Positions 1 to 8,506 of a DNA stretch of 64,000 nt are shown here, in pieces. This DNA is from Oscillatoria sp. CS-180 (GTDB taxonomy: Bacteria; Cyanobacteriota; Cyanobacteriia; Phormidesmidales; Phormidesmidaceae), in contig NZ_JAQMUB010000079.1 in the NCBI RefSeq assembly GCF_028330965.1, positions 30,007-94,006 on the forward strand, in the 5' to 3' direction. A program made the translations under genes and the position numbers. Below the pieces are notes generated by a model. The model saw only the letters and a list, made by a program, of their open reading frames with translations. It ran no database searches and was not told the origin of the DNA. Every line of letters begins with the position of its first letter. Within the stretch, counting starts at the first letter, position 1.

Positions 1-500
1 CCAAAATCTCTAATTAACAGCGGTTGAGTGCGATCGTTATCCAACCAGATCACAGAAAATGCCTGATCGGTGCCCGCATTGACGACCGTACCGGATTCTG
101 TAAACCCTTCTCCTACAGCAATTTCAGTATCGTCTAAGGCCGCCTCACCAAAGATCTCTGCTAAGTCGGCACGGCTAGTCGTTTCGCTCACAGGCCCTAC
201 TCGTTCACCAGGAACGATGGTGAGGTCGGAGTCAATCGCTTGAGCCAGCTGTGATGATGAAGAGGAGTTGGCCTTTGAGACATTGGTCGATTCGAGGAAC
301 GCTTCCGAGGATGGCGACTTGTCAGACCAATTTTCAGCAGCTTCTGAAGTTTGCTGCGGTGTGGACATGTCGGACTTAGGGGAAACATCAGCGCGATCGC
401 TGACAGGTTCTTGGGCACTACAGCCTGCTGTCAAACAAAGAGCTGTCGCCCACACAAGAGCACGCCAACGAGTCGTTACGGAAAAGTTCTGAAAGGCCAT
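1..500 (-). CDS. Putative lipoprotein, N-terminal part (runs off the window)
   Basis: The reading frame is open from an ATG at 500 to the left edge, giving 166 complete codons without a stop. The N terminus has basic residues, a short hydrophobic stretch and a lipobox (LTAGC, Cys at about residue 29), so the product is probably exported and lipid-anchored. A Ser/Glu/Asp-rich linker follows. After it comes a conserved-looking domain that starts with GERVGPVSETTSRADL and continues to a GEGFTESGTVV segment. That pattern resembles small bacterial periplasmic proteins of unknown function. It is divergent from the oxidoreductase at 681. The C terminus is missing here, so no function is assigned. 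Confidence 0.75.
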   Translation of the reverse strand, partial: MAFQNFSVTTRWRALVWATALCLTAGCSAQEPVSDRADVSPKSDMSTPQQTSEAAENWSDKSPSSEAFLESTNVSKANSSSSSQLAQAIDSDLTIVPGERVGPVSETTSRADLAEIFGEAALDDTEIAVGEGFTESGTVVNAGTDQAFSVIWLDNDRTQPLLIRDF

Positions 501-680
501 AGCAGTAGTTATTTCTCCAGTCGCGAATAACGCGAACAAGTCATTCGATCATAGCGATCTCTTTTGGTAAAAAGAGGCCGCTTAAAAAGAGTCTGCCCAT
601 GGGCGCATCCATTAAAGTAAAAAATGGGAAGTCATTCTCGATACCCGTAGCGAGTTTCCGACTTATCAGTTTTAGTTCGT

Positions 681-1679
681 ATGAAAGCCTGTCTCTTTAA
701 ACATCCTGGGTCTGTAGACGTTCTTGCCTACACCGATGTCCCCCTCCCCACCATCAGCCGGGATACTGAAATTCAAGTCAGGCTGAAAGCGGCGGGCATC
801 AATCCTATTGACACGAAGATTCGCCGACGTGGAGCATTTAGGAAAGACGCTGCCTTTACAATTCCGGGTTGCGATGGTGCGGGAATTGTTGAATCGGTAG
901 GGGCAGGGGTCCGTAAGTTTAGTGTGGGCGACGAGGTCTTCTTTTGTAGTGGTGGTTTGGGTGGCGATCGCGGCAACTATGCAGAGTACGCCATTGTGGA
1001 TGAACATGACGCCATTCATAAGCCCGCTCGTTTGAGTTTTGCAGAGGCGGCGGCGGCACCGCTTGTGCTGCTTGCCGCTTGGGAAGCATTGTATGACCGC
1101 GCTCGTATAACGGCTCATCAGCGTGTTTTGATTCATGCCGGAGCGGGCGGGGTGGGCCACGTTGCGATTCAATTGGCCAAGCTGCGAGAGGCTCATGTGG
1201 CGACCACCATTAGCTCTGAGTCCAAGGCCCAGCTTGTTACCCAACTCGGGGCCGATCACTGCATTTATTACGATCGCATTCATTTTGTCGAAGCCGTCAT
1301 GGCTTGGACAGATGGCCATGGTGTTGATATTACTTTTGATACGGTTGGCGGTCCGGTATTGTCTGACAGCTTTAAGGCAACTCGATATGGAGGCGATGTC
1401 ATAACGCTCCTAGCACCGACCGAGAGCACGGACTGGAAAACGGCTCGCGATCGCAATCTTCGCCTCAGCTTTGAACTGATGCTAACGCCGCAGCTGCAAA
1501 CTCTTCCTGAAGCTCGTGCTCATCAAGCTAAGATTTTGGCGAGCTGTGCAAAACGTCTGGATACAGGTCAACTGCACATTCATGTCGACAAAACGTTTCC
1601 GCTGAGTCAAGCTGCTACCGCTCACCGATGGATTGAGGAAGGTCAGGGCATGGGCAAAGTGGTTTTGGTGATGGACTGA
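681..1679 (+). CDS. MDR-family NAD(P)H:quinone oxidoreductase-like protein
   Basis: This 332-residue protein has the two-domain layout of medium-chain dehydrogenases/reductases. The N-terminal GroES-like domain carries the family pattern GCDGAGIVESVGAGV near residue 65. The Rossmann domain carries the nucleotide-binding motif HAGAGGVGHVAIQLAK near residue 152. Catalytic zinc cysteines are not evident, which fits the zinc-independent quinone reductase branch. Such enzymes use NADPH to reduce quinones or enones; the substrate here cannot be read from sequence. The ATG at 681 matches the usual family N terminus (MKACLF). It appears to be a single-gene unit. Confidence 0.85.
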   Translation: MKACLFKHPGSVDVLAYTDVPLPTISRDTEIQVRLKAAGINPIDTKIRRRGAFRKDAAFTIPGCDGAGIVESVGAGVRKFSVGDEVFFCSGGLGGDRGNYAEYAIVDEHDAIHKPARLSFAEAAAAPLVLLAAWEALYDRARITAHQRVLIHAGAGGVGHVAIQLAKLREAHVATTISSESKAQLVTQLGADHCIYYDRIHFVEAVMAWTDGHGVDITFDTVGGPVLSDSFKATRYGGDVITLLAPTESTDWKTARDRNLRLSFELMLTPQLQTLPEARAHQAKILASCAKRLDTGQLHIHVDKTFPLSQAATAHRWIEEGQGMGKVVLVMD

Positions 1680-1790
1680 TAGGTGCTGGACAGTAATTCG
1701 ATTGCGGCGAATTTTACTCAACGTTAAGCACAGAGAGAATGGGGAGATTTTCGCCTCACAATACTAGAAGGTCCCATCAAATACATTTAG

Positions 1791-2144
1791 ATGACTTCTC
1801 AAACTTCGGCACAAATTACGCTCAATCTGCTGCAGGGTTCTGTTCGCTTCAACTTCTCAGAGGCCGCAGCTCAAGATTTAAAGGTTGCTCTCGTCAAGTT
1901 AGTGACTCAACTTAAGGCGATCGCGGCTCAGCCTGTGGGTTCCAGCAAACGTACTCCAGAACCCACCCTGGAGTATCAGCATGCGGGTGACGTTTTCTTC
2001 GAAGTGTTTTGCAATCCTAATATTTGGCCAAGCCCTTTTGCTGCCAAGCTGTTGATTACAGTTCGTGATGATCGTATTCGCTTGACGACAGAAGCCGAAC
2101 TTCCTCGCGTCTTAGAGGACCTGAATCACTATTTGGAAGCATAG
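1791..2144 (+). CDS. Conserved hypothetical protein, 117 aa
   Basis: I do not recognise the family. The protein is soluble, with no signal peptide or membrane segment. It starts with a beta-rich stretch (ITLNLLQGSVRFNFS), followed by a helix, a low-complexity linker near residues 55-65 and a second mixed region ending in LEDLNHYLEA. The length and codon usage, including a HIP1-like site, are typical of neighbouring real genes, and no better frame overlaps it. It lies 111 bp after the oxidoreductase on the same strand, so co-transcription is possible but not shown. Confidence 0.6.
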   Translation: MTSQTSAQITLNLLQGSVRFNFSEAAAQDLKVALVKLVTQLKAIAAQPVGSSKRTPEPTLEYQHAGDVFFEVFCNPNIWPSPFAAKLLITVRDDRIRLTTEAELPRVLEDLNHYLEA

Positions 2145-2372
2145 CCGATACAGAACTACTCAATTCTACGTAGTTCAATGCTTCAAAAAAATACACATTG
2201 ATGAGTCATCTCTCATGAGAACTTTTGCAGCTTATTTATAGACTCAAGTTTATCTAAAAACCAGCATTAATTTGACTCATTAATAAGCATAGATTTTTAG
2301 TTTTTTAGATGGCTTTTTTTGATGATGGAAATCCCCCCTCGGGGCAATGGCATCTCTAGATTTACTAATTAG

Positions 2373-2385
2373 ACTTGATTCAAGT
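2373..2385. promoter_or_regulatory. Palindrome before arsR, candidate operator
   Basis: ACTTGA and TCAAGT form perfect 6-bp arms around one base, and a third half-site-like AGTCAAGT follows directly. The element lies 26 bp before the arsR start codon, where an autoregulatory ArsR site would be expected. Binding is inferred. Confidence 0.45.
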
Positions 2386-2410
2386 AGTCAAGTAATAAAC
2401 ATCTGAGAAA

Positions 2411-2722
2411 ATGTTTTCAGGAGAGAAAATTTCCACGGCAAAATCCTTTCATGCTCTTTCTGATCCACTGAGACTTCGCATCATTGAGAGCCTAAGAAAA
2501 CAGGAGTATTGCGTTTGCGATTTGTGTAAACATCTAGACGTTAGTCAATCTAAATTATCGTTTCATTTGCGAGTCTTAAAGGAATCGGCCATTGTACGCT
2601 CACGATCCCAAGGTCGTTGGACCTATTACAGTCTCAATCTTCCTCAAATCGTTGCTATTGAGCAGCATCTAGCCGATTTCCGCCTTGATGGTATACCATC
2701 TCCCCTGCCCGTCTACACCTGA
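2411..2722 (+). CDS. arsR: ArsR/SmtB-family metalloid-responsive repressor
   Basis: This 103-residue winged-helix protein matches the ArsR family. It has the SDPLRLRIIESL helix, then a CVCDLC motif near residues 36-41 in the recognition-helix region, which is the classic As(III)/Sb(III)-sensing cysteine arrangement. The helix-turn-helix (VSQSKLSFHLRVLKES) and the wing (RSRSQGRWTYYSL) follow. Repressors of this type leave DNA when arsenite binds the cysteines. It precedes acr3, arsC and arsH on the same strand, which supports an arsenic role. Palindromes before this gene and before acr3 are candidate operators. Confidence 0.92.
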   Translation: MFSGEKISTAKSFHALSDPLRLRIIESLRKQEYCVCDLCKHLDVSQSKLSFHLRVLKESAIVRSRSQGRWTYYSLNLPQIVAIEQHLADFRLDGIPSPLPVYT

Positions 2723-2943
2723 TTCAGTTGAACAAAATTGCGACGCAAGAAGCCGTAATTTTGTTCCTCTCAATGATCGTTTGAAATCTCTTTCTTCACT
2801 TCATACAGCGATCAACAGGCTAAATCACTAGTGTTAAAGCTCAACCCTAAAATTTCCGTCGTTTAAAATACCTTAAGGCCCATTGCCGAACAAGTTTTCT
2901 AAGAAAACTCTCACTTAGAACTCATCATCATTCCTAAGAAAAA

Positions 2944-2959
2944 ATCAAAAATATTTGAT
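2944..2959. promoter_or_regulatory. Candidate ArsR operator before acr3
   Basis: The 16-bp element has arms ATCAAA and TTTGAT around AATA, so it fits ATCAA-N6-TTGAT. From memory, this is the pattern described for ArsR sites of the Synechocystis ars operon. It lies in the 371-bp gap between arsR and acr3, 134 bp before acr3. The rest of that gap shows no gene. Confidence 0.55.
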
Positions 2960-3093
2960 AAAATGCTACGCAGATGGATTTTACGTATTCCTCGAACTTT
3001 CTGAGTATAGAAATTCGAGCTTCTTCGTTGTGCTCATCTTGTTGAGCGTGGTGAAAGATTTCCCTGTGTTTCAGTGTTCTTTGGAGATGATCA

Positions 3094-4245
3094 ATGACAA
3101 CTCACTCTTCGGGCGATACCAAAGCCCGACAGATTGGAGGTCGGCTGAGTTTTTTCGAACGATATCTAACGGTTTGGGTTTTTCTGTGCATTGTGGCAGG
3201 CATTCTGCTGGGACGGCTGTTGCCAGAGGTAGCCGTCGTCCTGGATACCATGAGCGTTTATCAGGTATCGATCCCTATTGCGGTTTGTCTGTTTTTCATG
3301 ATGTATCCAATCATGGTCAAAATTGACTTTTCGCAAGCAAAGCGGGCTGCCCAAGCTCCTTGCCCAGTCATGCTGACCTTGATCATTAATTGGTTAGTTA
3401 AGCCATTCACCATGGTAGTGTTTGCCCAATTCTTTCTTGGGTGGCTATTTCAACCGCTGTTAACCGGTAGCGAGACAATCCGTGGGGCGGAAATTGCGCT
3501 GGCAGATTCCTACATCGCTGGCGCCATTTTGTTGGGGATTGCTCCCTGCACGGCCATGGTTTTGATGTGGGGCTACCTGTCTTTTAGTAACCAGGGCCAT
3601 ACGCTGGTGATGGTGGCAATCAATTCCCTGGCAATGCTGTTTTTGTACGCTCCTCTGGGACGGTGGCTGCTGGCAACCAACAATCTCACTGTTCCGTGGG
3701 AAACGATTGTGATATCGGTGTTGGTCTATGTCGGGTTGCCGCTCTTGGCAGGTGCGATAACGCGAACGTGGATTTTAAGGCATAGGGGCAAGGTTTGGTT
3801 CGATCAGGTTTTTCTGAAATATCTTGGTCCCGTTTCAATCGCAGCCTTGTTGACGACGTTAGTCTTACTCTTCGCATTGAAAGGAGACTTGATTGTACGG
3901 AACCCGCTTCACATTCTTCTGATTTCAGTTCCATTATTCCTGCAAACTAACTTCATCTTTTTGATCACGTATGTTGCCGCTCAGAAGATGGGCTTGTTTT
4001 ATGAAGATGCTGCTCCGGCAGCCTTGATCGGAGCGAGTAATCATTTCGAAGTGGCGATCGCAACTGCTGTCATGCTGTTTGGCCTGAGCTCTGGTGCAGC
4101 CCTCGCGACGGTGGTTGGAGTCCTGATCGAGGTGCCTGTCATGCTGATGCTGGTGGAGTTTTGCAAAAGGACGGCTTTTTGGTTTCCACGAGAGCCAGAG
4201 AAGGCATCTTTGCCAGATCCTCGATGCATCAGCATGCTGCGATGA
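3094..4245 (+). CDS. acr3: ACR3-family arsenite efflux permease
   Basis: This 383-residue polytopic membrane protein has about ten hydrophobic segments. It carries ACR3 signatures, including [12 protein letters not shown] near residue 150 with the conserved Cys, and the later [14 protein letters not shown] segment near residue 310. ACR3 proteins export As(III) using the proton gradient. A Shine-Dalgarno-like TTGGAG precedes the ATG at 3094. It is followed closely by arsC, with a 32-bp gap to the chosen arsC start. In cyanobacterial literature the gene is often called arsB, but the sequence belongs to the ACR3 family. Confidence 0.93.
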   Translation: MTTHSSGDTKARQIGGRLSFFERYLTVWVFLCIVAGILLGRLLPEVAVVLDTMSVYQVSIPIAVCLFFMMYPIMVKIDFSQAKRAAQAPCPVMLTLIINWLVKPFTMVVFAQFFLGWLFQPLLTGSETIRGAEIALADSYIAGAILLGIAPCTAMVLMWGYLSFSNQGHTLVMVAINSLAMLFLYAPLGRWLLATNNLTVPWETIVISVLVYVGLPLLAGAITRTWILRHRGKVWFDQVFLKYLGPVSIAALLTTLVLLFALKGDLIVRNPLHILLISVPLFLQTNFIFLITYVAAQKMGLFYEDAAPAALIGASNHFEVAIATAVMLFGLSSGAALATVVGVLIEVPVMLMLVEFCKRTAFWFPREPEKASLPDPRCISMLR

Positions 4246-4277
4246 CGCTGATGACAAAACGAACAGGGAGAGTTTCG

Positions 4278-4670
4278 ATGAAACGGGTCATGTTTGTGTG
4301 TAAGAAAAATTCTTCTCGTTCTCAGATGGCAGAAGGGTTTGCTAAGTCGCTGGGCCAAGACAAAATCGAGGTGACGAGTGCGGGCTTGGAGGCGAGTCAG
4401 GTCCGGCCTGAGGCGATCGCGACAATGAAGGATGTTGGCATCGATATTAGCGACCAGACGTCTAATGCGCTGAGTGAGTTTAGGCCGGAGGATTTTGATG
4501 CGGTCATTTCTCTCTGCGGCTGTGGGGTTAACTTACCGCCGGAATGGCTGACTCGTGACTATTTCGATGACTGGCAGTTGGATGATCCGGCTGAGCAGCC
4601 AGAGATTTTTCCTCGGGTTCGTGATGAGGTTGAGGAACGAGTTAAGACGTTGATTGAGGGGTTGGTCTAG
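4278..4670 (+). CDS. arsC: Arsenate reductase, LMW-phosphatase type
   Basis: This 130-residue protein reduces As(V) to As(III) for export by the preceding permease. The catalytic P-loop is CKKNSSRS near residue 8 (C-x5-R-S), and a CGC pair lies near residue 80, the arrangement of thiol-cascade ArsC enzymes. The family-typical DYFDDWQLDDP acid loop follows. The ATG at 4278 is preferred because MKRVMFVC is the normal family N terminus and GGGAGAG lies just upstream. An ATGA overlap with the acr3 stop at 4242 offers an alternative start adding 12 residues. The stop codon lies inside a 53-bp tandem duplication. Confidence 0.92.
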   Translation: MKRVMFVCKKNSSRSQMAEGFAKSLGQDKIEVTSAGLEASQVRPEAIATMKDVGIDISDQTSNALSEFRPEDFDAVISLCGCGVNLPPEWLTRDYFDDWQLDDPAEQPEIFPRVRDEVEERVKTLIEGLV

Positions 4671-4772
4671 ATCCGCAGATGGCGCAGATGGCGCAGATGG
4701 TGCGGGGAGGGGTAGGAGGCTAGATCCGCAGATGGCGCAGATGGCGCAGATGGTGCGGGGAGGGGTAGGAGG
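4667..4772. repeat. 53-bp tandem duplication across the arsC stop codon
   Basis: Two identical 53-bp copies occupy 4667-4719 and 4720-4772. The first begins with CTAG, which contains the arsC stop. Each copy contains three nested 9-bp units of the form GCAGATGGC/T. The repeat separates arsC from arsH. Confidence 0.95.
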
Positions 4773-4959
4773 TGATCCACGCGGAAAGGTGGCAGTGCTG
4801 GACTTAGGCTGAAGACGGTTGTCTTTTGCTGCCGCTTTGAGGCGTTGGTTAGGAGGGGGGGAATAGTGTGGGGCGCTGTTGATGTTGAGGTTGCAAGTGA
4901 TATAAGCCAGGTTGGCTTGAATTCACAATCGAAACTCTAAAATTGCAAAGTAGGTTCCT

Positions 4960-5604
4960 ATGGTGTTTGCTCATCCACCTCGTATTCTTTTTCTCTATGG
5001 TTCTTTGCGGGAACGGTCGTATAGTCGGTTGTTGGCTGAGGAGGCTGCGGGGATTATTGAGGGGTTTGGTGCTGAGGTGAGGTTTTTTGACCCGCATGGT
5101 TTGCCTGTGTATGGGGCTGAACCGGATACTCATCCTAAAGTGCAGGAGTTGAGGGAGCTGTCGCTCTGGTCTGAGGGGCAGGTTTGGTCGAGTCCGGAGC
5201 TGCATGGCAATATCTCGGGTTTGATGAAAACGCAAATTGATTGGATTCCGCTGACGTTGGGGGCTGTTCGGCCTACTCAGGGGCGGACGCTGGCTGTGAT
5301 GCAGGTTTCGGGTGGGTCACAGTCTTTTAATGCGGTGAACACGATGCGGATTTTGGGACGCTGGATGCGGATGTTTACGATTCCGAATCAGTCTTCGGTG
5401 GCGAAGGCTTATCAGGAATTCCATGAGGATGGAACGATGAAGGAGTCGGCTTATCGCGATCGCGTTGTCGATGTGATGGAGGAGCTGTATCGATTTACTC
5501 TGCTGTTGCGAGATAGGGTGGATGAACTAACGGATCGATACAGTGAACGCAAGGTGAAGGCGGCTGAAGCTATGGCTGAGTCTGCTCAGAAGGCACTTCA
5601 ATAA
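4960..5604 (+). CDS. arsH: ArsH-family NADPH-dependent FMN reductase
   Basis: This 214-residue flavodoxin-like protein has the ArsH phosphate-binding loop [17 protein letters not shown] near residue 13 and the [13 protein letters not shown] segment near residue 87. Both are characteristic of ArsH rather than general FMN reductases. ArsH proteins oxidise trivalent organoarsenicals or reduce quinones and metals; the physiological substrate varies by organism. It follows arsC on the same strand after a 290-bp gap that holds the duplicated element and otherwise nothing recognisable. The next gene starts 8 bp after its stop. Confidence 0.92.
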   Translation: MVFAHPPRILFLYGSLRERSYSRLLAEEAAGIIEGFGAEVRFFDPHGLPVYGAEPDTHPKVQELRELSLWSEGQVWSSPELHGNISGLMKTQIDWIPLTLGAVRPTQGRTLAVMQVSGGSQSFNAVNTMRILGRWMRMFTIPNQSSVAKAYQEFHEDGTMKESAYRDRVVDVMEELYRFTLLLRDRVDELTDRYSERKVKAAEAMAESAQKALQ

Positions 5605-5612
5605 CAAGGCCG

Positions 5613-6062
5613 ATGACTCAATCTTCGCTTGAGGAAAGTGTTTGGTGGCTTATTCCTGGAAAGTTGGCGGGGATGCGAAAGCCTCATATTAGTGAGGTGA
5701 ATACGCTTGGAATGCTGGGAGTTGGGGCTGTTGTTTCGGTGATGGACGATCCATCAAATCTGGAGGCTTATGAGGCGGCTAAGCTTCCGTTTTTATGGCT
5801 ACCAACGACGGGGGGAACTGCGCCTACACGGCAACAGATTGAAGGGTTTCGCACTTTTGCGGTTGCTCAAATAGCAGCTGGAAGAGCGGTTGCAGTGCAC
5901 TGCTCAAGCGGTCGTCGCCGCACAGCAACTTTTTTAGGAGCCTATCGTATTCTGATGGGGGCTGGCTATGAGGAGGTTTTGGAGGCGATCGCCCGCGCTA
6001 ATCCAAGGGTCGAAATGAGAGCGGTTCAGCTCGACTTTTTGAAAACGCTGGCTACAGAGTGA
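5613..6062 (+). CDS. Tyrosine/dual-specificity phosphatase-like protein attached to the ars locus
   Basis: This 149-residue protein has a cysteine phosphatase signature, HCSSGRRRT (H-C-x5-R-T), near residue 96. The preceding domain is typical of compact dual-specificity phosphatases. The loop that normally carries the general-acid aspartate reads LPTTGGTAPT, with no Asp, so catalysis may be atypical. It starts 8 bp after arsH, so it is very probably co-transcribed with the arsenic genes. Its role could be protein or phospho-metabolite dephosphorylation, or an alternative arsenate reductase, since several arsenate reductases evolved from this scaffold. That last idea is inference. Confidence 0.8.
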   Translation: MTQSSLEESVWWLIPGKLAGMRKPHISEVNTLGMLGVGAVVSVMDDPSNLEAYEAAKLPFLWLPTTGGTAPTRQQIEGFRTFAVAQIAAGRAVAVHCSSGRRRTATFLGAYRILMGAGYEEVLEAIARANPRVEMRAVQLDFLKTLATE

Positions 6063-6154
6063 CTCTTGACGTGCGTCAACTTCTAGCTGGCGACAATAAT
6101 CAACAATGTGAAAACGTCTAAGGAGTCGCTGTTCGCCTCACTACCTGGGCAGCG

Positions 6155-6643
6155 TTAGGCAGCCATCGGCCAGTCCTCTACAAAGCCGTGCTCGATAGGC
6201 TGCAAGTTTGAATCTAATAAGCGGCGTAGGCGTGGAATTTCAGCGCTGTTGTAAACCCGAAATTCACTTTTGATAGACGCTCGCGCAGTACGGACTGCTT
6301 GGTTTAAAACCAGAGAACCGTTGGGATCGGAAACTGAGCGGTGAAACGTGCCGGGGGGGAGGCGCAAAATATGCTGGTTGGCGTCCAGGCGAACTTTGTG
6401 GAACGGATATTCCCAGGAAAAGTTCACTAAGTAAAATGTCCGTCCACCCGCAACCGCTAGCAGGTTATCTTCTTGATTGGGATGTAGGTAAAATTGCCAA
6501 GCACCTTCTGAAGAATTATTGGGACTCGTTGCAGGTCCTTCATGAAAAACTAGATCGCGGGCGTTGGAGTCTAAAACAGTGATGTCAAAAAACTGGACAC
6601 TCGGCGTGTCTCGAAAACGATGGAAAGAAAGGAGTTCGAACAT
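6155..6643 (-). CDS. Conserved hypothetical protein, cupin-like
   Basis: This product of about 162 residues is predicted to be soluble and beta-rich. Stretches such as GAWQFYLHPNQEDNLLAVAGG and LRLPPGTFHRSVSDPNGS resemble the strands and metal-site region of cupins, but I cannot place it in a named family. The ATG at 6643 is chosen over an upstream TTG because AGG lies just before it. It is divergent from the LysR-type gene at 6763. A perfect inverted repeat with a LysR T-N11-A core lies between them, so that regulator probably controls it. Confidence 0.65.
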   Translation of the reverse strand: MFELLSFHRFRDTPSVQFFDITVLDSNARDLVFHEGPATSPNNSSEGAWQFYLHPNQEDNLLAVAGGRTFYLVNFSWEYPFHKVRLDANQHILRLPPGTFHRSVSDPNGSLVLNQAVRTARASIKSEFRVYNSAEIPRLRRLLDSNLQPIEHGFVEDWPMAA

Positions 6644-6732
6644 GGCAACCTGTAGCAATTCAATGATGAAATCAGCTTGCCCGTCACCCTAACTGTTGTG
6701 CTCAGTTGGGATCAAAACAGTCGGCGTGTCCT

Positions 6733-6755
6733 ATCTATTCGGTTTGCGAATAGAT
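6733..6755. promoter_or_regulatory. LysR-type operator (inverted repeat with T-N11-A core)
   Basis: Perfect 9-bp arms ATCTATTCG and CGAATAGAT are separated by 5 bases. The internal TTC...GAA gives an exact T-N11-A core. It lies 7 bp before the LysR start and about 90 bp before the divergent gene. Confidence 0.75.
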
Positions 6756-6762
6756 CATTACT

Positions 6763-7632
6763 ATGAACATTCATCACCTGGAAGTGCTGGTTGCGATCGC
6801 TCGTGAGGGAACGTTTTCTAACGCAGCTCTTGTATTGGAAACGTCTCAGGCAGCAGTCAGTCGCGCGATTGCGTCTCTGGAAGCGGAATTAGGCGTCCCT
6901 TTACTGAAACGCGGGCGATTCGGTGCCAAACCGACTCAGGTAGGGGAACGAGTGCTGCGGCATGCTCAAGACATTTTGGAACTCCGGGAGCAGATTGATT
7001 ATGAGGTTAATCTGGAAAAGGGACTATACGCTGGACGGCTTAGAATTGCGTCCTTTCGGAGTGCATCGACTCATCTTTTGCCGCCTATTCTAGCCCGTTT
7101 TCGCGATCGCTTTCCCCGTGTGGAAGTCAGTCTGTCTGAGTTGGAGCCAGCCGGTGTGGAACAGGCTTTGCGGGAAGGTCAGGTTGATATTGGACTGGTG
7201 CCGCTCCCCCGATCGGAGGAATTTGTGGTGTGGGAGATTGCTAGGGATGAATATGTGGCACTTTTGCCTCGTTCGTCACGGTCGATCGCTAAGGTGCTGA
7301 CGTGGCATGACCTCTCCGATTACGATTTCATTCTGTATAACTATGCCGAATGTACTAACGCTGTGCGTGAACATTGGCAACGATGGGGACAAAAGCTTGA
7401 GGTGGCTTATGTTGTCAAAGAGGATTCGACGATTGTCAGTATGGTGGCAGAAGGCTTAGGGGCGGCAGTTCTTCCTAGACTCGCAGCGTTACCCATTCCT
7501 AAATCCGTCCAGGTGCGATCGCTGCCAGAACCTTTGGAACGGGTTATTGGCGCAGCAACGCTTGCTCAAACCCCCCGGACACCAGCTGTAGACGTTTTCA
7601 TTGCCATGCTGTGTGATGAGGCCGGCTTATAG
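6763..7632 (+). CDS. LysR-family transcriptional regulator
   Basis: This 289-residue protein has the LysR N-terminal winged helix-turn-helix (MNIHHLEVLVAIAREGTFSN, then QAAVSRAIASLEAELGVPLL near residues 29-48). A linker helix and a periplasmic-binding-like effector domain of about 200 residues follow. LysR regulators usually control themselves and a divergent gene through a T-N11-A box. Exactly such a site lies between this gene and the cupin-like gene at 6155-6643. The effector is unknown. Confidence 0.92.
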   Translation: MNIHHLEVLVAIAREGTFSNAALVLETSQAAVSRAIASLEAELGVPLLKRGRFGAKPTQVGERVLRHAQDILELREQIDYEVNLEKGLYAGRLRIASFRSASTHLLPPILARFRDRFPRVEVSLSELEPAGVEQALREGQVDIGLVPLPRSEEFVVWEIARDEYVALLPRSSRSIAKVLTWHDLSDYDFILYNYAECTNAVREHWQRWGQKLEVAYVVKEDSTIVSMVAEGLGAAVLPRLAALPIPKSVQVRSLPEPLERVIGAATLAQTPRTPAVDVFIAMLCDEAGL

Positions 7633-7661
7633 GTCTAGGTGATTTCTACCGACAGGTCGAG

Positions 7662-8474
7662 TCAGATCGAACTTTGCTTGAGCCAAGTTTGGATGTCATC
7701 AACTGCTTGATGCCAGAGTCCTGTTTCAGTCCCTGGAACAATTTGGATGTACGCCTCCGGAGCGAGTTGATGAACCAGAGCGTTGATTAAGGTCGTTCTG
7801 TGGGATGCAATTGCTGGCTGGAGAATCAGCATTGGCGTTGACAGCTGGGGCAAGGCTTCATTCAATCCCTCAGCTTGTAAAACCGTTCTCTGCCGCTGAA
7901 ACAGCAGCCGACAGGCAGCCGTATTTTGTCTCAACTGCTGGCGTCGTGCTTTGATCTGCCGCAACCAAGTCTTCTGTTGACCAAAGCGGATAATGAGTGG
8001 CGCAAACGTTTGAATGATCCAGTAGCGGGGTGCCCAAGCACGAGCCAACCATCGATATGGCTGCCAATACTGCTTTAGCTGAGGATGCGTTAATCCTTCT
8101 GGAGTCGCTATGACAAGTTGCTTAACCTGGTGAGGATGTTTGAGGCAATAGCGAATTGCGACCCAGGCTCCTAGGGAATCTGCCACGATGAATTGCGGTG
8201 AGGTGCGTAACTGCTTTAAGCACTCAGTGAGAGCATTCACCTCCGTTTCAATGGAGTAGGTCTTGAGTGGCAACGTACTCGATTCTCCAAATCCCAATAG
8301 GTCAGGAGCAACACAGTGAAATTGCCGCCCTAATGCCTCCATCAGAGGAACCCACTGATCGCTGCTAGACCAACTGCCGTGAAGCATCAGAAGGGTTGGA
8401 CCATGCCCGATTTCTCGCCAAAAGAAAGTTCCCTGTGAAACGCGAACTCTGACACTCCGAATTGGTCGTACCAT
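7662..8474 (-). CDS. Alpha/beta-fold hydrolase
   Basis: This 270-residue protein has the alpha/beta hydrolase pattern. The oxyanion-hole segment LLMLHGSWSSSDQWVPL lies near residue 28. The nucleophile elbow is ADSLGA near residue 101, where the usual first Gly is Ala. A late histidine occurs in GLWHQAV. The catalytic acid is not certain by eye. The substrate cannot be inferred. It ends tail to tail with the LysR gene, 30 bp apart. Upstream on the same strand lie the Nudix and peroxiredoxin genes, so the three may be co-transcribed. Confidence 0.85.
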   Translation of the reverse strand: MVRPIRSVRVRVSQGTFFWREIGHGPTLLMLHGSWSSSDQWVPLMEALGRQFHCVAPDLLGFGESSTLPLKTYSIETEVNALTECLKQLRTSPQFIVADSLGAWVAIRYCLKHPHQVKQLVIATPEGLTHPQLKQYWQPYRWLARAWAPRYWIIQTFAPLIIRFGQQKTWLRQIKARRQQLRQNTAACRLLFQRQRTVLQAEGLNEALPQLSTPMLILQPAIASHRTTLINALVHQLAPEAYIQIVPGTETGLWHQAVDDIQTWLKQSSI

Positions 8475-8506
8475 TCTGGTCGTTGGTCCCTTTTACTCGT
8501 TGGACA

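Noticed and set aside
672..1319. 215-codon minus-strand frame inside the oxidoreductase gene
   Set aside because: It is antisense to a well-supported MDR gene and its translation has no domain-like pattern.
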